In this document: positions 45,636 to 54,390 of the stretch, in pieces
Numbering within the stretch: the stretch's first letter is position 1
Layout of the letters: every line of letters begins with the position of its first letter
DNA from: Pedobacter sp. L105
Lineage (GTDB): Bacteria; Bacteroidota; Bacteroidia; Sphingobacteriales; Sphingobacteriaceae
Reading direction: 5' to 3'
Length of the DNA stretch: 64,000 nucleotides
NCBI RefSeq assembly: GCF_009765875.1
Contig: NZ_LMUP01000008.1
Span: 108,938-172,937 of the forward strand
Translations under genes and position numbers: made by a program
The notes under the pieces: model-generated
What the model was told of the DNA's origin: nothing
Seen by the model: only the letters and a program-made list of their open reading frames with translations
The model's database searches: none

Positions 45636-46943
45636 TTAAGCAAATTTCATAATGATACCATTATCTATTAATTCGTTAAATTTTTCTTCACTTAATAGTT
45701 TAATAACCTTTTCTTGTAGTTCATCAACAATACTCCAATCCTTATCAACATAAATGTCAGTCGTTTTTCTTCCGTGATCCACGTGATTCAATGCCAGCGC
45801 CACATCATCCTTACTCATTCGACACTTGTTCCTCGCGAGATTGCCAACGGTATGACGAGCCCAGTAATAGGTAATCCCATTAATAGAAAGCATATTGCAA
45901 ACTTCCCTCATTCCCTTGCTCAATGCTTTGTTTAGGCCGTTTATATTGGAGTACCTTTGACCTAGATTTCCAATATATTTTTCTAGCAAAGGCTTGGCTT
46001 CCTCTACTATTTTAATACTGATAAAGGCATTGTCCTTCCTTTTATTCCGGGTTTTTGATCTATTATAGCTTAGTCTTCCTTCACCAATATTCGATTCGTT
46101 AATTTTATAAAGATCAACCGCATTGATACCACACATATAAAACGAAAGCATAAATAGATCTCTTGCCAACTCCGCCCGGCTGTTACACTTTGGTTTGCAA
46201 TCCCTGATATCTTTAAGGGTTTCTACATTCGTATTTCGCTTCCTTGTTATTGGCGCTTCAATAATTTTATATTCATCAAAAGGGTAATGCTCGATCTTAA
46301 TTATCCCTAAGCTCTTTCTATTATACTTTTTGCGTGCATGGTTAAACAAGGACCTAAGGTCTCGCATATAAATATGAATACTAGCATCGGTCAATGGTGG
46401 CTGTATGGTTGTAACTGTTTCATTAAATTGGTTAGGCCTTGTCATCGTTCTTTCCTTCCTCAGATAACGCTCCCAATCTGAAAGCATATCGATATTGATT
46501 TCATTAACAGATACAATCTTTCGATTGAAAAAGTCCACAAGACTATTTTTCACAGTGTTGAAATTAGCGGCACTTTTATCTATACCCATCTCTTTAAGAT
46601 CATCAACAAATTCTTCACAAAACTTAATGAAATCAATGTTTTGTTGAGACTGCATCAGAAAGTCTTTTAAATCTTCAGAACTGAATAATTTCAGTTTTGG
46701 ACCAAGATTACTGATTGCGAGCCTATACTGTTCAAGTTCTGCATTGACAAGGTTTTTAACAAAGGGGTCTTTGATCAAAAATTCTCTCTTATTGTAGGGA
46801 TGATCTTTTAGCTGTTTACTGCTAAGGTAATGTGGTGTATCGATATACCTTTGCTCATCTTTGTGATAAACCCTGATTTTTACATTGCAAGTGCCATCAT
46901 TTTTGTAATGGTGTTTGTAAATTTTTGCTTCTACTGTTGCCAT
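45636..46943 (-). CDS. tyrosine recombinase (integrase)
   Basis: 435 residues, Bacteroidetes-type integrase: Arm-binding N-terminus (about 1-90), SAM-like core-binding domain (about 100-205), catalytic domain (about 240-420). Visible catalytic residues are Lys in SKTRNKRKD (about 297-303), Arg363-His364 in WARHTVGN, His387 or 390 in LNHVDHG, and Tyr398 in TDIYV. The first catalytic Arg position reads CGINAVDL without Arg, as in a subgroup of such integrases. It begins 235 nt from a tRNA-Asn gene, a common attachment site. Confidence 0.92.
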   Translation of the reverse strand: MATVEAKIYKHHYKNDGTCNVKIRVYHKDEQRYIDTPHYLSSKQLKDHPYNKREFLIKDPFVKNLVNAELEQYRLAISNLGPKLKLFSSEDLKDFLMQSQQNIDFIKFCEEFVDDLKEMGIDKSAANFNTVKNSLVDFFNRKIVSVNEINIDMLSDWERYLRKERTMTRPNQFNETVTTIQPPLTDASIHIYMRDLRSLFNHARKKYNRKSLGIIKIEHYPFDEYKIIEAPITRKRNTNVETLKDIRDCKPKCNSRAELARDLFMLSFYMCGINAVDLYKINESNIGEGRLSYNRSKTRNKRKDNAFISIKIVEEAKPLLEKYIGNLGQRYSNINGLNKALSKGMREVCNMLSINGITYYWARHTVGNLARNKCRMSKDDVALALNHVDHGRKTTDIYVDKDWSIVDELQEKVIKLLSEEKFNELIDNGIIMKFA

Positions 46944-47119
46944 TGTTTAAGTTGAAAAATTGCGTTTACGGATACCGGAAGCCCTAAGTCGCGGGATTTT
47001 TCTTGTCAAATATTTGTAACGGTTTTTCGTTAAGTTCTACAATTTAAGCTGTAAAACTTGAAGAAAGTTGGCAATTGAAAATTGTCTGGAGTTAGGATAA
47101 CTTCCTATTATGGAAATAA

Positions 47120-47153
47120 AAAACCCCATCCTATACGCTAGAAATGGGGTTTT
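47120..47153 (-). terminator. terminator after tRNA-Asn copy 1
   Basis: AAAACCCCAT and ATGGGGTTTT, 10-nt arms. Downstream of the leftward tRNA gene. Confidence 0.75.
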
Positions 47154-47180
47154 ATGTGATTTTCGGTCTGAAAATCTTGG

Positions 47181-47254
47181 CTCCCTCTGCTGGGCTCGAA
47201 CCAGCGACCCTCTGATTAACAGTCAGATGCTCTAACCAGCTGAGCTAAGAAGGA
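47181..47254 (-). tRNA. tRNA-Asn (GTT), copy 1
   Basis: 74-nt cloverleaf on the minus strand: acceptor TCCTTCT pairing with AGAGGGA, D-arm GCTCAGCTGGTTAGAGC, anticodon loop ACTGTTAAT with GTT, T-arm CTGGTTCGAGCCCAG, discriminator G. The genomic sequence continues with CCA (47180-47178). Sits beside the integrase gene. Confidence 0.95.
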
Positions 47255-47303
47255 GTACTCTGGTTATTTAATTTGAAAACACAAGGTCTTCTATATAACA
47301 GAA

Positions 47304-47333
47304 AAAGCCTTTCAGTAAAAACTGAAAGGCTTT
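47304..47333 (-). terminator. hairpin between the two tRNA-Asn genes
   Basis: AAAGCCTTTCAG and CTGAAAGGCTTT, 12-nt arms, 6-nt loop. Downstream of tRNA copy 2 on the minus strand. Confidence 0.75.
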
Positions 47334-47340
47334 AAATCTG

Positions 47341-47414
47341 CTCCCTCTGCTGGGCTCGAACCAGCGACCCTCTGATTAACAGTCAGATGCTCTAACCAGC
47401 TGAGCTAAGAAGGA
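47341..47414 (-). tRNA. tRNA-Asn (GTT), copy 2
   Basis: Identical 74-nt tRNA body to copy 1, shifted by 160 nt. Here the discriminator G is followed by CAG, so CCA is not encoded. The 5' flanks of both copies share GAGTAyTCTGGTTAT, showing a tandem duplication that includes upstream DNA. Confidence 0.95.
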
Positions 47415-47558
47415 GTATTCTGGTTATCCTGAAAACGCTTTCTGGCTTTAATAAAGAACATAAAGCCTCGTTCGTTTTGGGAATGCAATATTAGGGCTTT
47501 TAAATTATTTATGCAATATTTGCAGACAAATAATTGAAAATAATTTAAAATAAAACAT

Positions 47559-48479
47559 ATGAGCCTGATAATCATAGGGAGTGTAGCATTCGATGCTATC
47601 GAAACTCCCTTCGGAAAAACTGATAAGATCGTAGGTGGTGCTGCTACCTATGCAAGTTTAGCCGCTTCTTACTTCTATAACAAGGTGAAAATAGTTGGTG
47701 TTGTAGGAGATGACTTTCATCAGGAAGACATCGATACTTTTACCAAACACGGTATCGATACAGAAGGCTTACAGATCAAAGCAGGTGAAAAATCATTTTT
47801 CTGGTCGGGCAAGTACCACAATGACATGAACAGCAGGGATACGCTAATCACAGAACTAAACGTATTGGCAGACTTTGACCCGATTATCCCTGAGAGCTAT
47901 CAGGACTGCGAATATCTGATGTTAGGCAATCTTTCCCCGCAAGTACAGCAAACTATCATTAAACGTCTTAAAAACAAGCCTAAATTAATCGTTTTGGATA
48001 CGATGAACTTCTGGATGGACGTAGCAATGGAAGATTTGCTGGAAACGATTAAATTAGTAGATGTATTAACCATCAATGACGAGGAGGCAAGACAACTCTC
48101 AGGAGAATATTCTCTGGTTAAAGCGTCGAAAAAAATCCTGGCGATGGGACCAAAATATCTGATCATAAAAAAAGGTGAGCACGGTGCATTGCTTTTCCAT
48201 GAAGATAAAATATTCTCCACCCCTGCACTGCCCTTAGCTGAAGTATTTGATCCCACAGGAGCCGGAGATACCTTTGCCGGAGGATTTATCGGTTACCTTG
48301 CAAAAACAGATACAGTAAATTTTGAAACGATGAAAAATGCTATTATTTATGGTTCCGCATTGGCCTCTTTCTGCGTAGAGAAATTTGGTACTGAAAAGAT
48401 TATCAATCTTACCCAGCAGGATATTACTTCACGTATAAAAGAATTTATTGCCCTGAGTGCTCATACCATTGAAGCTTAG
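47559..48479 (+). CDS. PfkB-family carbohydrate kinase
   Basis: 306 residues. PfkB signature near the N-terminus (VGGAATYASLAAS) and the C-terminal DPTGAGDTFAGGF with catalytic Asp237. It phosphorylates a sugar or nucleoside; similar proteins are often annotated as ribokinase- or adenosine-kinase-like and the substrate is not clear. Single gene followed by a hairpin terminator. First core-like gene right of the tRNA pair. Confidence 0.92.
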   Translation: MSLIIIGSVAFDAIETPFGKTDKIVGGAATYASLAASYFYNKVKIVGVVGDDFHQEDIDTFTKHGIDTEGLQIKAGEKSFFWSGKYHNDMNSRDTLITELNVLADFDPIIPESYQDCEYLMLGNLSPQVQQTIIKRLKNKPKLIVLDTMNFWMDVAMEDLLETIKLVDVLTINDEEARQLSGEYSLVKASKKILAMGPKYLIIKKGEHGALLFHEDKIFSTPALPLAEVFDPTGAGDTFAGGFIGYLAKTDTVNFETMKNAIIYGSALASFCVEKFGTEKIINLTQQDITSRIKEFIALSAHTIEA

Positions 48480-48494
48480 TGATCAAAACATAAG

Positions 48495-48529
48495 AAAAAA
48501 AACGTCAGTCTAAACAACTGGCGTTTTTT
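48495..48529. terminator. bidirectional terminator after PfkB kinase
   Basis: AAAAAACGTCAGT and ACTGGCGTTTTTT with one mismatch, between two convergent genes. A runs and T runs on both sides suit both directions. Confidence 0.8.
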
Positions 48530-48764
48530 ATGCTTTCAATTTACCAATTGCTACAAATTTTTCAAAAACGGTATGCGTATGTGGTGCATCTGCAAGTTCG
48601 GCGGTGAGGTCCTGCCCTGCCCAATGTTCGTAATGTTTTCCATTTCTCCATAACCTGCTTTCTCCAACATCATAGATCATGCCCTGGAAAGCTACCCATA
48701 TTTGCGGTTTATCCTGGCCATTTCGCAGGGCGAGTTGCTGTCTGGTATATTCCGGCAGATCCAT
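48528..48764 (-). CDS. cytochrome b5-like heme-binding domain protein
   Basis: 78 residues, a minimal cytochrome b5/steroid-binding fold (YTRQQLALRNGQDKPQIWVAFQGMIYDVGESRLWRNGKHYEHWAGQDLTAELADAPH in sequence order). His in the KHYEHWAG and PHTHT segments could ligate heme. No signal or anchor. Its ATG overlaps the stop of the lycopene cyclase-domain gene by one base, so the two are translationally coupled and may work together. Confidence 0.8.
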   Translation of the reverse strand: MDLPEYTRQQLALRNGQDKPQIWVAFQGMIYDVGESRLWRNGKHYEHWAGQDLTAELADAPHTHTVFEKFVAIGKLKA

Positions 48765-49441
48765 TACCGCTGCGATCTACTTTTAAACAATTCGAAAAGG
48801 TAAACACTTAGCAGCAGCATCGCCATAAAATAAAAATGGCTCTCAAAAGGAATATGTCCCAGGTTAAAATTAAGGGTTTCCAGTTGATTGTACTGAACAG
48901 CAGGTAAAGTGGTTAAAATACCGTAAACAAGGTAAAAGGGAACTAAGGAAATGATAAAGGCCCGGTAAAACCGGTACATAAACCTGATCTTATTTACATA
49001 TTCGATATACAGCATAAATGCCAGCAGTATAGAAAAGGTAAATAAAGGATAAAACTTCCTGTGGCCAAAATATAACATGGCAATGCATATTCCCATGATG
49101 ATATGACTCAACGCAAGGCTGTATTTCTCCAGATTATTATCTGGAAAACGTATATTCAGAAAAAGGTAAACAGCCAATCCGGAAAGAGGTAAAACCAACA
49201 GCAGCAGCAGTTCTTCGATTGGCAACTCCCACAGGGTCATCCCTGTTAAATAAGGCGGGTTAAAAACAACCACTTTGAACTGGGTAAGGAACTCTGTAGG
49301 AACAGAAAAGGTAAAAACATTAATTAAAACAGCCAGAATAATAAATTTGCTATCATTCGTAAAATTCAGTTGTTTAATGGAAAATAATAAAACCGGGATC
49401 AATAAGAGTCCAAGATCGATTAATAAGTAGGTATAGTTCAT
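48764..49441 (-). CDS. lycopene cyclase domain protein (CrtYcd-like)
   Basis: 225 residues with about seven membrane helices in two related halves. The first has NPPYLTGMTLWELPIEELLLL, the second NLGHIPFESHFYFMAMLLLSVYLFE; these match the paired motif (x-PxEE and x-PxE/D) of heterodimeric lycopene beta-cyclases fused in one chain. It would form beta rings on carotenoids, but no phytoene synthase or desaturase is in the window. Coupled to the cytochrome b5-like gene and downstream of an ECF sigma gene. Confidence 0.8.
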   Translation of the reverse strand: MNYTYLLIDLGLLLIPVLLFSIKQLNFTNDSKFIILAVLINVFTFSVPTEFLTQFKVVVFNPPYLTGMTLWELPIEELLLLLVLPLSGLAVYLFLNIRFPDNNLEKYSLALSHIIMGICIAMLYFGHRKFYPLFTFSILLAFMLYIEYVNKIRFMYRFYRAFIISLVPFYLVYGILTTLPAVQYNQLETLNFNLGHIPFESHFYFMAMLLLSVYLFELFKSRSQR

Positions 49442-49475
49442 CTATGATGCTGAGCTGGACCTCAAATATAAAACA

Positions 49476-49506
49476 AAAAGCGCTTAAAAATAATTTAAGC
49501 GCTTTT
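49476..49506 (-). terminator. terminator after ECF sigma gene
   Basis: AAAAGCGCTTAAA and TTTAAGCGCTTTT, perfect 13-nt arms with a 5-nt loop. Confidence 0.8.
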
Positions 49507-49525
49507 CAAAAGGAAGATGATGTTT

Positions 49526-50056
49526 TTAAGCGATCTCTGTTCCTAAAATTTCTTTAGAATAAGTCTTCAGGTATTTTTTCAATATCTGACGGGCCACGTG
49601 AATCCTGGTTTTTACTGTTCCGATAGGAATTTCCAACATGTCTGCAATCTCATGATATTTATATCCTTCAAAGTACTTAATGAAAGGTACATAATATTCA
49701 GGCTGCAAAGTTGCCAGGGCCTTGTTGATATCACCGATAACGAACTTGCTGTCGATGGTATTTTTAGTTGCACTGTAATGAAGGTTAGCAGACGATATAT
49801 CTTCAGATTTTGTGATCAGGGCATTGGTTTTAACCAGACGTCTGTAATTATTGATAAAGGTATTTTTCATGATGGTGAATAACCATCCTTTCAAATTTGT
49901 ACCTTCTTTAAATTTGCTGTAATAAGTAACTGCCTTAAGCATGGTATCCTGAACAAGATCGTTTGCGTCTTCAATATCTTTAGTAAAATTTAAAGCGAAT
50001 GACTGCAAAGAAACCGAGTGGTTATGGAGCTGGAGGTTAAATTCATTTTTTGTCAT
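49526..50056 (-). CDS. ECF-type RNA polymerase sigma factor
   Basis: 176 residues. Region 2 (NFTKDIEDANDLVQDTMLKAVTYYSKFKEGTNLKGWLFTIMKNTFIN, about 24-70) and region 4 (PFIKYFEGYKYHEIADMLEIPIGTVKTRIHVARQILKK). No anti-sigma gene adjoins it. Small ECF sigma factors of this kind in Bacteroidota often sit by carotenoid or stress genes; the cyclase-domain gene follows after a terminator. Confidence 0.93.
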   Translation of the reverse strand: MTKNEFNLQLHNHSVSLQSFALNFTKDIEDANDLVQDTMLKAVTYYSKFKEGTNLKGWLFTIMKNTFINNYRRLVKTNALITKSEDISSANLHYSATKNTIDSKFVIGDINKALATLQPEYYVPFIKYFEGYKYHEIADMLEIPIGTVKTRIHVARQILKKYLKTYSKEILGTEIA

Positions 50057-50225
50057 AATGTTTTAAGTTTTAAGGTTAAAGAGCAAACAAACAGGATTTT
50101 AAAGAGTGGCGCTGTCAGGTTTGTTTAATCTTGTATATTAACACTTATACAACATATGTACCAAAAAATCAATTCAAAGGCATATGGTAATATTTATCGG
50201 ATAATGTTTAAAAATCACTTGTTTT

Positions 50226-51242
50226 TTACAATATATTGACCTCACGTTCCAGTTTAACCCCAAATCTGGCCTGCACAGTGTCTATAATCTTTTCTGAAAA
50301 ACTATACACTTCTTTGCCGCTTGCACCACCATGGTTCACCAAAACCAGCGCCTGATTTTTCCAGGTTCCGGTATGTCCATCAACTATTCCTTTAAAACCA
50401 CATTGTTCAATTAGCCAGCCAGCTGCCAGTTTCATGTGTTCTTTACCGGCAGGATAACTAATCAGTGCCGGAAAAGCGTCTTTTAATTTCAGGTATTCTG
50501 CTTTTTCAATGATGGGATTCTTGAAAAAGCTCCCTGCATTACCTATCGTTGAGGGATCGGGTAGTTTACTAACCCTGATCTCTGATACAACCCTGGAAAT
50601 ATCGTCTATCGTAGGCTGGCTTATATTTCTTTCTGCAAGCACTGCTTGTATCGCACCATATTGAGAATTGATTTTAGCATCCGCACTCAATTTAAAAGTT
50701 ACAGTAGTGATGATATACTGTCCCTTAAGTTCATTTTTAAAAGCACTGTCCCTGTAGGCAAAGCGACAATCTGAATAATCAAACTTCCTGATTTTTCCCG
50801 TCTCTATATGAAATGCTGTACAGCATTCAAATATATCTTTTAGCTCTACACCATAAGCGCCTATGTTTTGCACCGGAGATGCCCCTACTGTACCGGGAAT
50901 AAGGCTTAAATTTTCCATTCCTGCAAAAGCCTGCTGTACACAGGATTTAACCAGGTCATTCCATATTACCCCGGCTCCCGCAGTAACCATCACTTTATCA
51001 CCAAAAACGTCAGACTCAATACCCGGGATACTGATCTTCAGTACAAGCCCATCAAAATCTTCTGTAAATAGCAGGTTACTGCCTCCGCCAAGTACTAGTA
51101 ATTTGTGGTCTTTAAATAACGCCTGCTCTTTTAACTCATGTAAATCATTCTCGCTGAAAATCTCAGCAAAAAAACGAGCCTTTACATCGATGCCAAAAGT
51201 GTTAAAAGGTTTAAGGGATATATTTTCTTGTATCAGATGCAT
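50226..51242 (-). CDS. murB: UDP-N-acetylenolpyruvoylglucosamine reductase
   Basis: 338 residues from ATG 51242 (MHLIQENISLKPFNTFGID); the frame extends to 51350 but the first 36 codons are not MurB-like. FAD-binding domain with LGGGSNLLF and SLIPGTVGASPVQNIGAYG, catalytic Ser in GNAGSFFKNP and the C-terminal extension with GTWKNQALVLVNHG, so this is type I MurB as in E. coli. It reduces the enolpyruvyl group in peptidoglycan precursor synthesis using NADPH. Stand-alone. Confidence 0.95.
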   Translation of the reverse strand: MHLIQENISLKPFNTFGIDVKARFFAEIFSENDLHELKEQALFKDHKLLVLGGGSNLLFTEDFDGLVLKISIPGIESDVFGDKVMVTAGAGVIWNDLVKSCVQQAFAGMENLSLIPGTVGASPVQNIGAYGVELKDIFECCTAFHIETGKIRKFDYSDCRFAYRDSAFKNELKGQYIITTVTFKLSADAKINSQYGAIQAVLAERNISQPTIDDISRVVSEIRVSKLPDPSTIGNAGSFFKNPIIEKAEYLKLKDAFPALISYPAGKEHMKLAAGWLIEQCGFKGIVDGHTGTWKNQALVLVNHGGASGKEVYSFSEKIIDTVQARFGVKLEREVNIL

Positions 51243-51457
51243 ATAGAGGAAATGGATATTTGCTGCAAAGGTAGATAATGTCCCGATATATGCGACCTTT
51301 AACAGAGATTCATCTGCAAACCCGGAAGCATTGACAAAAGTTCGATACATGTAATAAACATGTTAAATACAAGATGTAATAATTTTGCATATTTTACGGT
51401 CGATTATAACCGAATTTAAGCCGACATCCCTAACAGAAAAAAAGCCTTGCTCAGAAA

Positions 51458-52066
51458 ATGGAAAATCAGGATAAAAAAAGATTATTGATCATAGACGCGG
51501 CGTTAAAACGTTTTGCGCACTATGGTCTCGCAAAAACCACGATGACGGAGATTGCGAAGGATATTTCTTTTTCAAAAGCCCTGCTTTATTATTATTTTCC
51601 AGATAAACTAAGTCTCTATGTAAGTGTAATAGAACATATGATGCATACCTTAAGCAGGGACTTGATTAAGTCGGTAGAAAAAACCTCAACAGCAACAGAA
51701 GGAATTTTAATACTGCTACAAAAGAGACAGGCCTTTATCCAAAAATATTACAAACTGATAGAATATACTCAGATGATTGGTCCGGAGCTACCGGAAGCTC
51801 TATATGAAAAATTTACCCGCGCAAGGGCATTCGAATTAAAAATCATTACAGAACTGCTTACCAAAGGAAATACAACCAACGAGTTCTTTATAGAAAATGT
51901 TCCGTTTACAACAGAAATATTTGTGGAAGCAGTATCTGGGATTCATTTTAACATTCTTAAAAGGGCTAAAAATATTTTCCCGGGTAAAGAAGAATTTAAA
52001 TTGATCTTTCTAAAAGAAAAAAGATTTGCAGAAATCTTCCTAGCGGGATTAAAACCAGTTAAATAG
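51458..52066 (+). CDS. TetR-family regulator
   Basis: 202 residues. HTH TTMTEIAKDISFSKALLYYYFPDKLS and helical ligand domain. Close paralogue of the TetR gene just downstream, showing tandem duplication. This Bacteroidetes type often controls nearby efflux or lipid genes, but none is adjacent here. A weak CGGT/ACCG symmetry lies at about 51398-51412 upstream. Confidence 0.88.
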   Translation: MENQDKKRLLIIDAALKRFAHYGLAKTTMTEIAKDISFSKALLYYYFPDKLSLYVSVIEHMMHTLSRDLIKSVEKTSTATEGILILLQKRQAFIQKYYKLIEYTQMIGPELPEALYEKFTRARAFELKIITELLTKGNTTNEFFIENVPFTTEIFVEAVSGIHFNILKRAKNIFPGKEEFKLIFLKEKRFAEIFLAGLKPVK

Positions 52067-52146
52067 GTCACAAAAATGTCATTTATTTCATAAGTTATAT
52101 AGAATCAGTCTATCGGCTTCTTTATTAAAAAAGGTTGCTTTATTTT

Positions 52147-52169
52147 TGACTATAACATCTATATAGTCA
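52147..52169. promoter_or_regulatory. palindrome before second TetR gene
   Basis: TGACTATA-N7-TATAGTCA, perfect 8-nt arms, ending 17 nt before the ATG of the TetR gene at 52187. Likely autoregulatory operator. Confidence 0.65.
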
Positions 52170-52186
52170 GAAGGTAAAAAAGTATA

Positions 52187-52798
52187 ATGGCAGAAACTGA
52201 TAAAAAGCGGGAACTAATTATAGACGGTGCAATCAAGCGTTTTATTCACTATGGTATTAATAAGACCACGATGAATGAAATTGCAGAAGACCTGTCTGTA
52301 TCCAAACCCTCCCTGTATTATTACTTTCCAGATAAAACAAGTTTAACCCTTGGGGTGTTTGAAAAGATCTTTGATGATTATTTTCAACTACTGGACAAAG
52401 ACCAAAAGTCCGGATCAGGAATTGAAAGTATATTATTAAATATTATTGAAGTCAAATACCGCTTTTTTCTCCGTTATTACATGCTGCACTTATCTTACGG
52501 CAATCCTGATTCTTCAATAAGCTCTGTGGAACTAAGATCTTTTTTAGAAAAAGCCTTTGAAAGAAACTGCAAATACCATGAGCATATTTTTGAGCAGGCG
52601 ATGGCTAATGGAGAAATAGCTCCCCAGGAAGATATCGCCAAAATTGCAGAACTTTACCTTTCGTGTCAATCGGGACTTACTTCATTGTGCATCATACATG
52701 GGAACAAAGAACTCCTGCCCGGAAAAAAAGAGGTTAAATTAATGAGGGAAAAACAAATTAACTTATCTAAAATATTCATCAAAGGATTGATCAAATAG
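52187..52798 (+). CDS. TetR-family regulator, tandem paralogue
   Basis: 203 residues, similar to the TetR at 51458 (shared ELIIDGAIKRFIHYG / LLIIDAALKRFAHYG, YYYFPDK). HTH TTMNEIAEDLSVSKPSLYYYF. A perfect palindrome stands in its promoter, 120 nt after the previous gene. Confidence 0.9.
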   Translation: MAETDKKRELIIDGAIKRFIHYGINKTTMNEIAEDLSVSKPSLYYYFPDKTSLTLGVFEKIFDDYFQLLDKDQKSGSGIESILLNIIEVKYRFFLRYYMLHLSYGNPDSSISSVELRSFLEKAFERNCKYHEHIFEQAMANGEIAPQEDIAKIAELYLSCQSGLTSLCIIHGNKELLPGKKEVKLMREKQINLSKIFIKGLIK

Positions 52799-52844
52799 AT
52801 CGCTTTCATTTTCCGTCCGAGATCAGCATTAAATTGATGTAAAT

Positions 52845-52875
52845 AAAAAACCTGCAGGGATCTCTGCAGGTTTTT
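52845..52875. terminator. bidirectional terminator
   Basis: AAAAAACCTGCAG and CTGCAGGTTTTTA around a 6-nt loop, between the converging TetR and lpdA genes. Confidence 0.85.
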
Positions 52876-52902
52876 ATTTAAATATGGTTCAGAAGTTTAA
52901 AA

Positions 52903-54309
52903 TTAAATATGAATAGCCCTGTTAGCGGTTGCAGCCATAGCTGCTTCTTTTAACGCTTCTGTATAAGTTGGGTGAGCATGACAAATCCTTGCAATATCTT
53001 CTGCTGACGCACGATATTCCATAGCTACCACAGCTTCTGCGATCATATCGGCAGCACGCGGGCCAATCATGTGAACGCCTAAAACTTCGTCAGTAACTTC
53101 ATCTGCAAGCACCTTCACAAAACCGTCAGTATCCATACTGGCTTTGGCACGTCCGCTGGCTTTGAACGGGAATGAACCTGTTTTATATTTAACACCTTTT
53201 TCTTTCAGCTGTTCTTCAGTAGCACCTACCGAAGCTACTTCAGGCCAGGTATAAACTACGCCAGGAATCAGGTTATAATTGATATGTGGTTTTTGCCCCG
53301 CAATGGTTTCAGCAACATAAACGCCTTCATCTTCTGCTTTATGAGCAAGCATTACACCACTGATTACATCACCAATAGCATATACTCCCGGAACAGATGT
53401 TTCCAGATGTGCATTTACAGGAACTTTATTTCCGCGTTCTTCAGTTTTAAGACCAATATTCTCTAATCCTAATCCTTCTGTATAAGCAGTACGGCCAACA
53501 GCAACAATACAATAATCAGCTTCCATTTTCACGTCTTCACCCTTTGCATTCTGTGCAGTAACTGTTACAGTTTTACCTTTAGCAGTTGCACCTGTAACCT
53601 TATGTCCCATGAAAAACTCCATGTTCAATGATTTTTTCAGCACACGCTGCAGTTCTTTACCCAATCCGCCATCCATCGTAGCAATCAGGGAAGGAAGATA
53701 TTCTATAACAGAAACCTTAGTACCCAGACGGGCATATACAGAACCCAATTCCAAACCAATTACGCCGCCACCAATAACGATCATCGTTTTAGGTACTTCT
53801 GTAATATTCAGGGCTTCTGTTGAAGTAATGATACGTTTTTTATCGATCGGCAAAAATGGTAAAGCAGTTGGTTTAGATCCTGTAGCAATTACCACATTTG
53901 TTGAAGTGATCGTCTCTGTACTTCCGTCAGTTTTGACGATTTTGATCGTATTTTTATCAACGAAAGACCCTACTCCTTCAAAACTATCTATTTTATTTTT
54001 CTTAAACAGGTAGGTGATACCAGCCGTATTCTGCGCAACCACATCATTTTTACGTGCAATCATTTGCGGCATATTTACTTTAAGATCTTTCAGATCAATA
54101 CCATGGGTAGTAAAAGTATGTGCAGCATTATGATAATGCTCAGAAGAATCCAGCAATGCTTTTGAAGGAATACAGCCTACATTTAAGCAGGTACCGCCAA
54201 AAGTTTTATATTTTTCTATAACTGCTGTTTTTAAGCCTAATTGTGCACATCTTATTGCGCTAACATAACCACCAGGACCAGAACCAATAATAACGACGTC
54301 GTATTGCAT
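52903..54309 (-). CDS. lpdA: dihydrolipoyl dehydrogenase
   Basis: 468 residues, standard E3 length. FAD site GSGPGGYVSAIR, redox disulfide GGTCLNVGCIPSKALL (Cys41, Cys46), NAD site GGGVIGLELGSVYARLG, and the C-terminal His-Glu dyad in CHAHPTYTEALKEA. It reoxidises lipoyl groups of 2-oxoacid dehydrogenase complexes and the glycine cleavage system with NAD+. No E1/E2 genes adjoin it. Confidence 0.96.
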   Translation of the reverse strand: MQYDVVIIGSGPGGYVSAIRCAQLGLKTAVIEKYKTFGGTCLNVGCIPSKALLDSSEHYHNAAHTFTTHGIDLKDLKVNMPQMIARKNDVVAQNTAGITYLFKKNKIDSFEGVGSFVDKNTIKIVKTDGSTETITSTNVVIATGSKPTALPFLPIDKKRIITSTEALNITEVPKTMIVIGGGVIGLELGSVYARLGTKVSVIEYLPSLIATMDGGLGKELQRVLKKSLNMEFFMGHKVTGATAKGKTVTVTAQNAKGEDVKMEADYCIVAVGRTAYTEGLGLENIGLKTEERGNKVPVNAHLETSVPGVYAIGDVISGVMLAHKAEDEGVYVAETIAGQKPHINYNLIPGVVYTWPEVASVGATEEQLKEKGVKYKTGSFPFKASGRAKASMDTDGFVKVLADEVTDEVLGVHMIGPRAADMIAEAVVAMEYRASAEDIARICHAHPTYTEALKEAAMAATANRAIHI

Positions 54310-54390
54310 AATGATAAATTTTGTGGTGCAAAGTTAAGCATAAACCCCGAAAGAAATAAATTCCCGGCAAAGCGGTTTATGCTTATTCTG

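Noticed and set aside
50226..51350. MurB start at 51350
   Set aside because: The first 36 codons lack MurB similarity; the start at 51242 gives the normal length.
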